A stretch of DNA of 64,000 bases from Ruania zhangjianzhongii (GTDB taxonomy: Bacteria > Actinomycetota > Actinomycetes > Actinomycetales > Beutenbergiaceae), in NCBI RefSeq assembly GCF_008000995.1, contig NZ_CP042828.1, positions 372,001 to 436,000 of the forward strand. The letters run 5' to 3'. The notes under the pieces were generated by a model. That model was not told the DNA's origin. It saw only the letters and a list, made by a program, of their open reading frames with translations, and did no database searches. Position 1 is the stretch's first letter, and each line of letters opens with the position of its first letter. The translations under genes were made by a program, and so were the position numbers. Positions 16,652 through 25,136 of the stretch are shown piece by piece.

Positions 16652-19600
16652 TCAGCTCCGTCCCAGGAAGTTCGGCGGTGCCACGCTCTGCGGAACCACG
16701 AGCATCGTCGGCGGTGCCTCCAGGCCGAACACGGTGCCGGCCACCGAGGTCACCTGCAGGTCCCGACTGCCGAGCTGGTCGCCGTCGATGATCAGCACCG
16801 GGGCACGCAGGGTACCGTCCTCGCTGGCTGCCAGCGTGCGATGGGCAGCGGTGATGCCCTCGGACCAGCGCACGGTGATCTCCGCATCCGGCGGCAGATC
16901 GACCCCGTAGAGCAGGGTCACCTCGCCCGGTTCGGCCACTGCGGGCAGCAGTCGCAGCTCGGCCTGCACCGCCTCGAACGAGGCCGAGTCGGTGTTGTTC
17001 TGCGGTCGGGCATCGCGGGTGGTGCTGGTCGCGCTCGCGGTCATCTCGATCTGCCCGACGGCGGTAGGTTGCGCCACGAGGGTCACCTCCACCTGGCCTC
17101 CGCGCGGCAGGGTGCCGAGATCGCAGGCGCCGGTCAGCGGACAGGAACCGGCGTCCAGGAGGAGGACCCCGGTGGGCAGGGCGGTGCTCAGCTGCACCCC
17201 GCGGGCCGGAGCAGTGCCGCGGTTGGTGACGGTGATCTGGGCGGGTAGGCCGGTACCGCCCAGCCACGCCCGGTCGGCCTCCAGGCTGATCTGGACCTGC
17301 ACATCCGCTACGGGTCCAGGCTGGCCGGCCGGCGCCCCGGGCTCGCCGGGCCGATCGGTGGGACCGTCCCGGGGATCGCTCGGGTCATCGGGTGGAGCGG
17401 TCACGGTGAACGTGCGCGCGGCGCTGTCGTTGCCGGCCTCGGTGTCGATCGAGTTGGTGGCCACGGTGGCGGTGACCCTGGCCTCGCCCGGGTCGGCGAA
17501 GGTCACCGGGATGACCAGCTCCACATCGGCGCCGGCGGCGATCGGGCCGGGGAGCTCGCAGGTGAGGGTGCGGCCGTCCGCGGTGCATTCATCGGGCGGC
17601 GTACCGGGCTGCGCACCTCGCGGGAGGGTGATGGCGGCGAACGCGTCCCGCGCAGGGGAGGGGCCATTGTTCGCAATGGTCACCGTCACCGGGGTGGACG
17701 TGCCGGTGCTGAACCGGCCGCTGGCGGCCGGGATGGTCACGGCCACGTCGCTCCAGGGCTCGAACTCCGGGCGGGCGAGGTCGGTGGGGACGTCTGCGGC
17801 CTGGAACATTGTGGCTCGCTCGCCAGTAGCCAGCGTCACTGCGGCGATCTCGTCGACGAAGTCGCTGTTGCCGACTGCCGCGGCGATCCGCGCGCCGTCC
17901 GGGGACCACGCCGGGGAGTTCGCGGGTGGGCCGTCCGGCCCGTCCGGGATGAAGGCGTCCACGCCCGTGAGCGCGGCGATCGGTAACGGCACGTTGGCGT
18001 CCGGGTCCTGGGCGAGTGCGGTGCTGGCCTCGGCCAGGGTCAGTACCGCGATCCCGATCCCGCCGGAGGCGTAGTACCCGAACGCCACCCGGTCACCGCC
18101 GGGGGACCAGGCCGGCTCGAACCCCTGGACCGGGCCCTGGCAGAAGTCGCCACCGAAGCCGGGCCAGCAGACGCTGCCGTCCTCGGGCAGGGTCAGTGCG
18201 TGCGGGATGCCGGTGGTCAGCGGCAGGTACTGCAGCACCGGAGCATCGTCCCCGGGGCCCTGCCAGCCGTAGATCAGCGCGTCGCCGTCCGGGGACCAGG
18301 TGGGGCTGGTCATCCGGCCGGAGAGATAGTCCGTCTCGTCCGATCCGGCGCTGCTGGCCAGCCAGGCCGGGTCGAACGGTGAGGTGATGGCGTCGGTCGC
18401 GGGGTCCAGCAGCATGATCCGGCCGAGCTCTGCGCCGTCGTTCGCGGCCACCATCCGCACGAATGCGACCTGGGTGCCGTCCGGGGACCACACTGGTTCG
18501 GTGGCGGAGACCCGGTCGGCCCCGGTGAAGTCGGCCGGCAGCGCGCCGGGGGCGTCCTCGACCACCCGCAGGTGGACCAGGTCGCCGGACTCGCCGAGAT
18601 CCGGCTGCCGGGTACCCACCACATCGGCGATCACCAGGCGCTGGTCGTCGGTGTAGCCGTACTGGATGTCGGCGCTGCGGGTGAAGACTGCGCGGCTGCC
18701 GTCGGCGGAGTAGTCGATGCTGTCCTCGGTGGCAAGCAGCGGGCCCAGACCGGAGTCGGATCCGGCGATCGGATCGACCTCGTCCAGCACACTGGCGGCG
18801 AGCACCCGGTAGGCGGCAGCTGCGGGTTCGCCGGGCTCGGTGGTCACCGACTGGACGAGGTCGAGACTCTCGGTGTTGGTGGTCTCGACCGAGGGGTCGC
18901 CGGGGCGCTCCATGCTGAACGCGATCCGCTCGCTCGACCCAGTCGGCGGGGCAGCGACCACCATTGTCGCGGTCGCGATGTTCTCGGCGCTGTCTGGGTC
19001 CGGGGACGCCGAGGTGACGGTCGCGGAAACCGTGCCGGCTCCTGGGGAATCGAGCGTTAGGTCGATCTCGAGGGTGGCGGTCTCACCCGCGGCGATCGGG
19101 TCGAGCGCACAGGTGGTCACCTGCGCCACCGGCTCGCTGCACCCGGCCGGTACCGCATCGACAGTGGTCGATGCGGGCACCTCGAGCTGGACCTGACCCT
19201 GCCGAGACGGCGACGGACCCGCATTGGTGACCTCCGCCGTCGCCGTGATCGTTGTTCCGGCGGTGGGATTGCTGGGCAGGTTCAGCGTGATGCCGAGGTC
19301 GCTGTAGGGCTGAGAGGCGAGACCGAGCAGGGCGGTGTCATTGTCCTCGTAGACGGTCGCCGTCTCTGCGCCGGTGGCGATGCGGAAGATCTGCGACGAC
19401 TGGTCCGCCGTCGCGTACAGCGCAGAGCCGTCCGGGTCCCAGGCGAGGTCCTGCAGCGGCGGGAGCTCGATGTCGGTATCGATCGGCTCGGCGCCCTCGG
19501 CGAGCACCAGATCGTTAGAACCCGCAGGTGGGAGATCCTCCGGGAGGGTGAGCTGCCAGGCGCCACTGGAGGACTCGGGAGCGACGGCCACGATGCTCGG

Positions 19601-20482
19601 ATCCGGGGACCAGGCGGCGGTCCGTGCCTCGATCGGGACATTGCACGGGTCGTCGCCGCCGCAGCCCTCCTCGGACACGGTGACATGGTGCACGGTGTCG
19701 GTATCGAGGTGGTAGTACCAGAGAGAGCCGGTGCTGGAAGTGTCCGGGTCGGTGGGTCCGAAGGCATCCATCGGCTGCTCCCCGACGTTCCCGGTGACGA
19801 GCAGGCCGGAGCCGTCCGGAGACCAGGTAGGCGCCGCGGCCCAGCGCGAGTCCGTGTGGGTCACGGCGGGGCCGGCCGGGAGCGGGAGCTCGGTGAGGGT
19901 GCCCGAGTCCCAGTCGAGGATCTGCACCTGCGGTCCGTCCGCGCCGCGTTCACCCTCGGCGGGGTACTCCCGGACGAACGCGAGGTGCTGCCCGTCCGGT
20001 GACCAGGCCGGCTGGTAGTCCGCGGCGCCGGTGAGCGTCGGGTAGTCGAGCGCCCGGACGTCGCTCACGCCGGGGCCTTCGGCGGCGGGCAGGACATCCC
20101 CGATCATCAGGTGCCACTCAGCGCCGGCCGACTGCTGCGCGCTGAACACGATCTGGCTGCCGTTGGGGGAGAACGCCGGTTGGGTGGAGCTCAGCGCCTC
20201 GTCGTCGTCTCCGGCCGGTGCGATGACCGGAGTGTCAGTCCGTTCGAGTGCGTCATCCTCGTCCTCGACAAAGGCGTACAGGTCATAGTCCGGCTCATCC
20301 GCGCTCGGGGCAAAGGTGACTCCTGCTACCAGCCACGGCGTCTGCGTCTGCGGCGGGTCCAGTGCCAGCTGCGGCTGCACCGGCAGCATCGGCTCCGGCG
20401 CGGCGACGGCGGGCGTCGCGAGCATGGGCACCACCAGGGTGAAGGCCGCCACAGCGGGCAGCCCGGCGCCGGCTCTGCTCAC
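16652..20482 (-). CDS. Secreted PD40 beta-propeller / DUF11 protein in the eCIS operon
   Basis: About 1276 residues. A GTG at 20482 is preferred because GGAGG lies seven bases before it; an adjacent in-frame GTG at 20488 is almost on top of that site. Residues 1 to about 28 are a signal peptide (LPAVAAFTLVVPMLATPAVA). About nine PD40/TolB-like blades follow, each with W-S-P-D-G (for example PAWSPDGQHLAFVRE, PTWSPDGSGLLVTGN, PVWSPDGTQVAFVRM), broken by DUF11/CARDB domains with N-x-G-x-x-x-A motifs (VTNAGPSPSRQGQVQLEVP, IANNGPSPARDAFAAITLP, VTNRGTAPARGVQLSTALP). No LPXTG or membrane anchor ends the protein. It is one base from the cap gene, so it is expressed with the particle although exported. 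A role in docking the particle at the envelope is speculation. Confidence 0.85.
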   Translation of the reverse strand: MSRAGAGLPAVAAFTLVVPMLATPAVAAPEPMLPVQPQLALDPPQTQTPWLVAGVTFAPSADEPDYDLYAFVEDEDDALERTDTPVIAPAGDDDEALSSTQPAFSPNGSQIVFSAQQSAGAEWHLMIGDVLPAAEGPGVSDVRALDYPTLTGAADYQPAWSPDGQHLAFVREYPAEGERGADGPQVQILDWDSGTLTELPLPAGPAVTHTDSRWAAAPTWSPDGSGLLVTGNVGEQPMDAFGPTDPDTSSTGSLWYYHLDTDTVHHVTVSEEGCGGDDPCNVPIEARTAAWSPDPSIVAVAPESSSGAWQLTLPEDLPPAGSNDLVLAEGAEPIDTDIELPPLQDLAWDPDGSALYATADQSSQIFRIATGAETATVYEDNDTALLGLASQPYSDLGITLNLPSNPTAGTTITATAEVTNAGPSPSRQGQVQLEVPASTTVDAVPAGCSEPVAQVTTCALDPIAAGETATLEIDLTLDSPGAGTVSATVTSASPDPDSAENIATATMVVAAPPTGSSERIAFSMERPGDPSVETTNTESLDLVQSVTTEPGEPAAAAYRVLAASVLDEVDPIAGSDSGLGPLLATEDSIDYSADGSRAVFTRSADIQYGYTDDQRLVIADVVGTRQPDLGESGDLVHLRVVEDAPGALPADFTGADRVSATEPVWSPDGTQVAFVRMVAANDGAELGRIMLLDPATDAITSPFDPAWLASSAGSDETDYLSGRMTSPTWSPDGDALIYGWQGPGDDAPVLQYLPLTTGIPHALTLPEDGSVCWPGFGGDFCQGPVQGFEPAWSPGGDRVAFGYYASGGIGIAVLTLAEASTALAQDPDANVPLPIAALTGVDAFIPDGPDGPPANSPAWSPDGARIAAAVGNSDFVDEIAAVTLATGERATMFQAADVPTDLARPEFEPWSDVAVTIPAASGRFSTGTSTPVTVTIANNGPSPARDAFAAITLPRGAQPGTPPDECTADGRTLTCELPGPIAAGADVELVIPVTFADPGEARVTATVATNSIDTEAGNDSAARTFTVTAPPDDPSDPRDGPTDRPGEPGAPAGQPGPVADVQVQISLEADRAWLGGTGLPAQITVTNRGTAPARGVQLSTALPTGVLLLDAGSCPLTGACDLGTLPRGGQVEVTLVAQPTAVGQIEMTASATSTTRDARPQNNTDSASFEAVQAELRLLPAVAEPGEVTLLYGVDLPPDAEITVRWSEGITAAHRTLAASEDGTLRAPVLIIDGDQLGSRDLQVTSVAGTVFGLEAPPTMLVVPQSVAPPNFLGRS

Positions 20483-20547
20483 GTTCACTCCTCCCCGGCC
20501 ACGTCGTCATTGGTGGCCCACCCTGGTGCCCGCGCGCGAAGCGTGGC

Positions 20548-20628
20548 AGCAGCGCGTGGTCAGCGTTGCGGGCACCGACTCCGGCCCGAACGGGCAACGG
20601 GCACCAGGAGCCCGCTGTCGGCGCTGCT
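20548..20628 (-). terminator. Possible hairpin between the regulator and the propeller gene
   Basis: AGCAGCGC (20548-20555) can pair with GCGCTGCT (20621-20628) around several smaller stems, such as GCCCG/CGGGC near 20584-20595. There is no T-run. It could end or attenuate transcription from the regulator gene into the structural operon. Weak support. Confidence 0.3.
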
Positions 20629-21254
20629 CAGATCAGCCCTTCGCGGAGCGCATAGGCCACTGCGTGCGACCGGTTCCGCAACTGCAGTCGGGAGGTGACG
20701 TCGTGCAGCACGTTCTTCACCGTCCGCTCGGAGTAGCACAACGCCTTGGCCACCTCGGTGGTGTCGTATCCCTCGGCGATCAGCCGGAGCACTTCGATCT
20801 CCCGAGCGGCCAGACCGGTGAAGGTGAGCCCACGCGGTTCGAGCACCTGCCGCTGCAGCTGGCCGACCTGTGCCATCAACCGTCCGAGCAGGTCCGGAGG
20901 CACGGTGCCGGCACCGGCTGCCGCGGTCCGGATCACCTCCACCAGTCGGTCGGCACTGGCCTCGTCCCGGCGGATCAGACCGACCACGCCGGCCTCGATC
21001 GCGGTGACCAGATCGCCGTCGTCGATCTGAGAGATCACCAGCACCGTCCTGGAGATCCCTTTCCGCTGCACACTGCGTAGCTGACGCAACGTCTCCTCGT
21101 CGAGAACGTTGGTCACCACGACTGCCACTCCTGCGTTCTCCCGCTCGGCGGCGTCGACGAGCTGGAGCTCCGGCCGTACTCGCAGCTGGCTGACCACACC
21201 GGCTCTCGAGATCGGGTCTTTGGCGCTGATCCAGACCAAGATGCTGTCCATCAT
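20628..21254 (-). CDS. LuxR-family regulator with degenerate receiver domain
   Basis: A 208-residue response-regulator-like protein. Residues 1-120 have receiver layout (ILVWISAKDPISRAGVVSQL), but the usual phospho-acceptor aspartate is absent: the strand reads AVVVTNVLD where VVLLDL would be expected. Residues about 143-208 are a canonical LuxR HTH (LAAREIEVLRLIAEGYDTTE, then VAKALCYSERTVKNVLHDV). GGAGGAG precedes the paired ATG codons at 21254 and 21251. It stands at the head of the structural operon, divergent from the membrane/PAAR pair, and is the natural candidate regulator of the eCIS. Because no sensor kinase is nearby and the aspartate is missing, control by phosphorylation is unlikely. 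Confidence 0.9.
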   Translation of the reverse strand: MMDSILVWISAKDPISRAGVVSQLRVRPELQLVDAAERENAGVAVVVTNVLDEETLRQLRSVQRKGISRTVLVISQIDDGDLVTAIEAGVVGLIRRDEASADRLVEVIRTAAAGAGTVPPDLLGRLMAQVGQLQRQVLEPRGLTFTGLAAREIEVLRLIAEGYDTTEVAKALCYSERTVKNVLHDVTSRLQLRNRSHAVAYALREGLI

Positions 21255-21298
21255 TGCTCCTCCGCGCCCCCTGCATCACTGTGTTGAGTTAGGCACCG

Positions 21299-21327
21299 TT
21301 GCCCGATGTCCTGTACGGCAATATAAC
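21299..21327 (+). promoter_or_regulatory. Putative promoter for the membrane protein / PAAR pair
   Basis: TTGCCC (21299-21304) and TATAAC (21322-21327) are 17 bp apart, near the sigma-70 consensus, in a locally AT-rich divergent intergenic region. The start codon is 112 bp downstream. The imperfect palindrome GGGCAG-N6-CTGCCC (21364-21381) lies between promoter and gene and may be a regulator site. Confidence 0.5.
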
Positions 21328-21438
21328 GCGGTGCACTTTACGACTGCTTAGCGCGGACTTAACGGGCAGTGCGCGCTGCCCACAAAGACGGCTGCTCGGC
21401 CGTGAAGTCCACGTCCCGGCTGCCTACTCTCGAGCAGT

Positions 21439-22821
21439 ATGAGCACAGCGGCGCGCTTGGAACAGACCTCGGTGCAGCTCACCGCGGGTGGCAGCGAGAC
21501 GATCCCGCTGCAGATCCGCAACGACGGCACCATCGTGGAGGGGTATCGCTTCGAGGTGCTCGGCGTGCCCAGCGCCTGGACGAGTGTGGACCCGATCGAG
21601 ATCGCCGGTCTGTACCCCGGCACGCAGACGACGGCGGCGATCACCTTTGCCCCACCGCGTTCCGCGGAGATTCCGGCCGGGCCGCTCAACTTCGGCATCC
21701 GCGTGATCCCCACCGAGAACCCCGACGACGCTGTGGTCCCCGAAGGCATGGTCGAGGTGCTGCCGTTCCTGGACACCACCGCCGAGCTGATTCCGAGGAC
21801 CTCCCACGGCCGCCGCGGCGCCCGGCACCGCCTCGCCGTCGACAACCGTGGCAACGTGCCGGTGACAGTACGGCTCGAGGGCGCGGACGCCGCCGGTGCG
21901 CTGGATGTAGAGGCGAACCCGCCGTCGGTGACCGTGCAGCCCGGGCACGCGCTGTTCGCCGACGTCCGGGTGCGCCCGGTGGAGCGGTTCTGGCGCGGCC
22001 CGGACGTGACCCACCCGTTCACCGTCTCCGCCCTGACCGACGAGACCACCCCGGTGCTGCTGGATGGCACGTACGTGCAGGAACCGCTGCTGCCCGCGTG
22101 GCTGCCCAAACTGCTCCTCGCGCTGCTCGCCCTGTTGCTGCTGTCGGCGGCGCTGTGGTTCCTGCTGCTGCGGCCGGCGATCGTGTCCACCGCACAGGAC
22201 GCCGTCGCCGAACCGCTCCAGGAGGCCAACGACCGCGCGGCTGAAGCGGCGCAGGCCGCCCAGGAGGCGAGCGACCAGGCGCAGCAGGCGAACAATGCCG
22301 CACAGTCCGCGCAGGGAGCGGCGGGCCAGGCGGGGGATGCCGCAACCGAGGCGAACGATCTGGTCGGCAACCCGACCCTGGATGACCTGGTCACCCCGAT
22401 GTCGCAGCGGTTGCAGGTGAATGCCGAGGCCGGGCAGGTCGGTATGGACTTCTTCGAGGTGCCCGAGGATGCGACCCTCAAGCTCACCGACTTCGTGCTC
22501 TCCAACCCGCAGGGCGACCTGGGCCGGGTGGAGGTGCTGCTCGACGATGAGACGGTGTTCGACCTGGCGCTGGAGAACTTCCGGAACAGCGACTACCACT
22601 TCCAGGCGCCGATCGTGGCCGGGGAAGGGGCGCGGCTGAGCCTGGTGGTGCGCTGTGACGAGGTGGGCGTACCTCCGGCACAGAACCCTCCGCCGTCGGC
22701 CTGTGACACCGCAGTGCTTTGGGGCGGGAGCCTGCTCACCCCGACCGAGGACTCCGACGGCGAGGACTCCGAGGGCTCCGAGGATGAGGCCGAGGCTGAG
22801 CAGGTCGAGAGCGAGGGGTAA
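21439..22821 (+). CDS. Single-pass membrane protein of the eCIS locus
   Basis: A 460-residue protein with no signal peptide. Residues 1-215 are two Ig-like/CARDB-like beta domains (ETIPLQIRNDGTIVEGYRFE, then AGLYPGTQTTAAITFAPPR; HRLAVDNRGNVPVTVRLEG). A single membrane helix lies near 221-243 (LPKLLLALLALLLLSAALWF). Then comes an Ala/Gln-rich coiled-coil stretch (about 253-310: AAEAAQAAQEASDQAQQANN), a beta-rich domain and an acidic tail (EDSDGEDSEGSEDEAEAE). The beta domain before the helix would face the cytoplasm if N-in. In Streptomyces a bitopic membrane protein (CisA) partners the intracellular eCIS; this gene is a possible counterpart by architecture and place only. It precedes the PAAR gene by 5 bp. 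Confidence 0.82.
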   Translation: MSTAARLEQTSVQLTAGGSETIPLQIRNDGTIVEGYRFEVLGVPSAWTSVDPIEIAGLYPGTQTTAAITFAPPRSAEIPAGPLNFGIRVIPTENPDDAVVPEGMVEVLPFLDTTAELIPRTSHGRRGARHRLAVDNRGNVPVTVRLEGADAAGALDVEANPPSVTVQPGHALFADVRVRPVERFWRGPDVTHPFTVSALTDETTPVLLDGTYVQEPLLPAWLPKLLLALLALLLLSAALWFLLLRPAIVSTAQDAVAEPLQEANDRAAEAAQAAQEASDQAQQANNAAQSAQGAAGQAGDAATEANDLVGNPTLDDLVTPMSQRLQVNAEAGQVGMDFFEVPEDATLKLTDFVLSNPQGDLGRVEVLLDDETVFDLALENFRNSDYHFQAPIVAGEGARLSLVVRCDEVGVPPAQNPPPSACDTAVLWGGSLLTPTEDSDGEDSEGSEDEAEAEQVESEG

Positions 22822-22826
22822 CAGCG

Positions 22827-23141
22827 ATGCCGATGGGACCGGCGCTGCGGGTCGGAGACAACGCCCTGTGCCCACTGGTGACCGGCACCGTGCCGCACGT
22901 GGGCGGCCCGATCACGCCGGCGGCCGGGGTGATGACCGTGCTGATCGGCAAGATGCCCGCTGCCGTGGCGAACGGTCTGCCCGGCGGCATCCCGTGCGTG
23001 GGACCGCCGAACGGGATCGCGATGGGCAGTGTCACCGTGTTTATCGGGAAGCTCCCCGCTGCGCGGCTAGGTGACCAGAGCCTGCACGGTACGCCGATCG
23101 CGCCCGGGCCCGGGTGCCCGACGGTGCTCATCGGGGGTTGA
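22827..23141 (+). CDS. PAAR-domain spike tip protein (Afp10 type)
   Basis: A 104-residue protein consisting of one PAAR domain. The repeated segments ALRVGDNALCPLVTGTVPH, GGPITPAAGVMTVLIGKMPA, IAMGSVTVFIGKLPAARLGD and GPGCPTVLIGG are typical of the cone that sharpens the VgrG spike, with Cys and His residues suited to metal binding. No C-terminal effector is fused. It follows the membrane protein by 5 bp on the plus strand, apart from the rest of the particle genes, and should share their regulation. Confidence 0.95.
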   Translation: MPMGPALRVGDNALCPLVTGTVPHVGGPITPAAGVMTVLIGKMPAAVANGLPGGIPCVGPPNGIAMGSVTVFIGKLPAARLGDQSLHGTPIAPGPGCPTVLIGG

Positions 23142-23316
23142 GGGTCTGCGCCCTCCCGAGTTCTACACGTCCTCCACTGATGAACCGACACACTCTCGAT
23201 GGAGACTCCTGCCAATCCTCGACTGGCGGCGCTGTGGCTCGTGCTCATCACCGGCGCGGCCCGTGCCGTCGATGCGCTGCACGCCGCCCCGATCCCTTGC
23301 CGCCGTTCCGGATGCG

Positions 23317-23342
23317 CTATAGGCTCAGAGCAGTTCCTATAG
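23317..23342 (+). promoter_or_regulatory. Candidate GntR operator upstream of the TRAP operon
   Basis: The inverted repeat CTATAGG (23317-23323), 12-bp spacer, CCTATAG (23336-23342) is perfect. The same arms and the same spacer length occur at 31082-31107 ahead of the fuconate dehydratase gene. It lies 145 bp before the DctP start in a 346-bp gap (23142-23487) holding no other gene that I can support. Confidence 0.7.
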
Positions 23343-23487
23343 GGGCGGTGCACGATGAGGTGAATGCGTAGTGATTTCCTCGCCGCTGTTGGTGAGGGAC
23401 GCAGCACCGTCCCGGGACGTCGAGGACAAGACGAAGTGGCACGCGGATCGGGTCCCCCTGCGATCCGCACCGAGCAAAGGAGCTGAT

Positions 23488-24531
23488 GTGAGACGGACCG
23501 CTCGTAGTAACGGACCAGTGAAGAGCCGACGCCCAGCAGCGCTGGGCCTCGCAGTCACCGGCGGCCTTGTGTTGGCGGCGTGTGGTGGCGTCGGGGAGGA
23601 GGTGGACACGGACACTGCCGGACCCGATCCGGATGCCGAGGTCGTGCTTCGCTTCGCGCACGTGTATCAGCCGCAGCACCCCGTGGAAGCCTGCGGTGTG
23701 CCCGCCGTCCAGGAGCAGCTCGACGGCACCGGCGTGACGATCGAAAGTTATCCCGCGGGCCAGCTGGGTACCGAGGTGGAGCTCGTCGAGCAGGTGGTCG
23801 ACGGAAGCCTGGACATCGGCGTTGCCGGTCCCGCCTTCCTCGCGGAGTACTACCCGGACGCAGGTGTGTTGGACGGCGGCTACCTCTTCGAGGACGTCGA
23901 GGACTTCAACGCCAAGATCGACAGCCCGGTGATCACCCAGATCTGGGACGGGCTGTACGAGGAGTCCGGGATCGACGTCCTCTCCGTCTGGTACTACGGC
24001 ACCCGCCAGATCACGTCCAACGTGGAAGTCACGGTCCCCGCAGATCTCGAAGGACTGAAGATCCGGACCCCCGACGCACCGCTGTATCTGGATGTGATCG
24101 AGCTGATGGGCGGGACCGGGACGCCGATGGCACTCGGCGAGGTGTACACCGCACTTCAGCAGGGCACGATCGACGCGCAGGAGAACCCGGTGCCGACGAT
24201 CGCCTCGTCCGGGTTCCAGGAAGTGCAGGACTACATCAACATCACCAACCACATCGTGCAGTCGGTGGAGATCGTGACGACCGATGCGGTGACCGAGCAG
24301 CTGGACGCTGAGCAGCAGGAGGCCCTGCAGTCCGCGCTGGATGCTGGCTCCGAGGCCACGCAGGAGTGCATCGTGGCGCAGGCGGAGGAGACGCTGGACG
24401 AATGGCGGGACTCGGGAGAGATCACCGTGAATGAGGACGTCGACCAGGAAGCGTTCGAAGAGGCCGTCGCTGGCGGTCTGCCCGACCGGGTCGAGTGGGG
24501 TGACCTGTACGAGGAGATCCGGAACTCGTGA
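23488..24531 (+). CDS. TRAP transporter solute-binding protein (DctP family)
   Basis: A 347-residue lipoprotein. The GTG at 23488 is chosen because AAAGGAG sits six bases upstream; the frame is open 39 codons earlier without such a site. The N-terminus is a lipoprotein signal (GLAVTGGLVLAACGG, lipobox LAAC). The mature protein has DctP features: LRFAHVYQPQHPVEACGVPA, GQLGTEVELVEQVVDGSLD, DLEGLKIRTPDAPLYLDVIE with the arginine that binds the ligand carboxylate, and GEVYTALQQGTIDAQENP. It delivers a carboxylate, here probably a sugar acid, to the DctQM permease. Its stop overlaps the DctQ start (GTGA). Confidence 0.95.
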   Translation: MRRTARSNGPVKSRRPAALGLAVTGGLVLAACGGVGEEVDTDTAGPDPDAEVVLRFAHVYQPQHPVEACGVPAVQEQLDGTGVTIESYPAGQLGTEVELVEQVVDGSLDIGVAGPAFLAEYYPDAGVLDGGYLFEDVEDFNAKIDSPVITQIWDGLYEESGIDVLSVWYYGTRQITSNVEVTVPADLEGLKIRTPDAPLYLDVIELMGGTGTPMALGEVYTALQQGTIDAQENPVPTIASSGFQEVQDYINITNHIVQSVEIVTTDAVTEQLDAEQQEALQSALDAGSEATQECIVAQAEETLDEWRDSGEITVNEDVDQEAFEEAVAGGLPDRVEWGDLYEEIRNS

Positions 24532-25136
24532 CCGGGCCTGAGCCGGATGCGACCGGGGACGAGTCGTCCCAGGTCGACATCGATCCTGAGGGCGATCCGA
24601 CCACACCGGACCCTTTGGAAGAGAGGTCTCGGGCCTACCACGGCCTGGTGGTAGCGGAGCGGGCCCTCTCCGTGTTCTTGTTGGCGGCACTGTTCGTGAC
24701 CGTGCTGCTCCAGGTGTTCACGCGCTACGCGCTCGGCCTGCCGCTGCCCTGGACGGAGGAGATCGCGCGGTATCTGCTCATCTGGACCACGTTCATCGCT
24801 GCGGCCTATGTGGGTGCACGGCGGCTGCACATCTCGGTGGACCTACTGGTCGCCAAGCTGCGCCCGGCGGCGGCCACGGTGGTGGACGTGCTGGCGCAGG
24901 TCATCGTGGTGGCGATCTGCGCCGTCCTGGCCACGGGCGCCACGACGGCGGCCTATCAGTTGGCGGATGTCACGTCACCGGCCACCAACACGCCGATGTG
25001 GGTGGTCTACGGCTCGGCCGTGCTCGGGTTCGGCCTCATCGGCCTGCACGCGTGCTTCGGCATCTATATGGACCTTCGGTACAAGGACGCAAGGCCCGAA
25101 GCGTTCGAGGGCATCGAGCGAGGGAGTGCGTTTTGA
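24528..25136 (+). CDS. TRAP transporter small permease (DctQ family)
   Basis: A 202-residue protein starting at a GTG within the DctP stop. After a 40-residue hydrophilic N-terminus it has four membrane segments (ALSVFLLAALFVTVLLQVFT, then LLIWTTFIAAAYVGARRLH, VLAQVIVVAICAVLATGAT and WVVYGSAVLGFGLIGLHACF) and the family motif LPWTEEIARYLLIWTTF. It joins the binding protein to the large permease in the sodium-driven complex. The stop overlaps the TTG start of DctM. Confidence 0.94.
   Translation: MTGPEPDATGDESSQVDIDPEGDPTTPDPLEERSRAYHGLVVAERALSVFLLAALFVTVLLQVFTRYALGLPLPWTEEIARYLLIWTTFIAAAYVGARRLHISVDLLVAKLRPAAATVVDVLAQVIVVAICAVLATGATTAAYQLADVTSPATNTPMWVVYGSAVLGFGLIGLHACFGIYMDLRYKDARPEAFEGIERGSAF

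Noticed and set aside
20592-21304. The word CCGTTGCCC, core of the DUF559-flanking hairpins, recurs at 20592-20600 and 21296-21304.
   Set aside because: Nine bases in GC-rich DNA is too short to claim a shared element; neither extra copy has the inverted partner or flanks.
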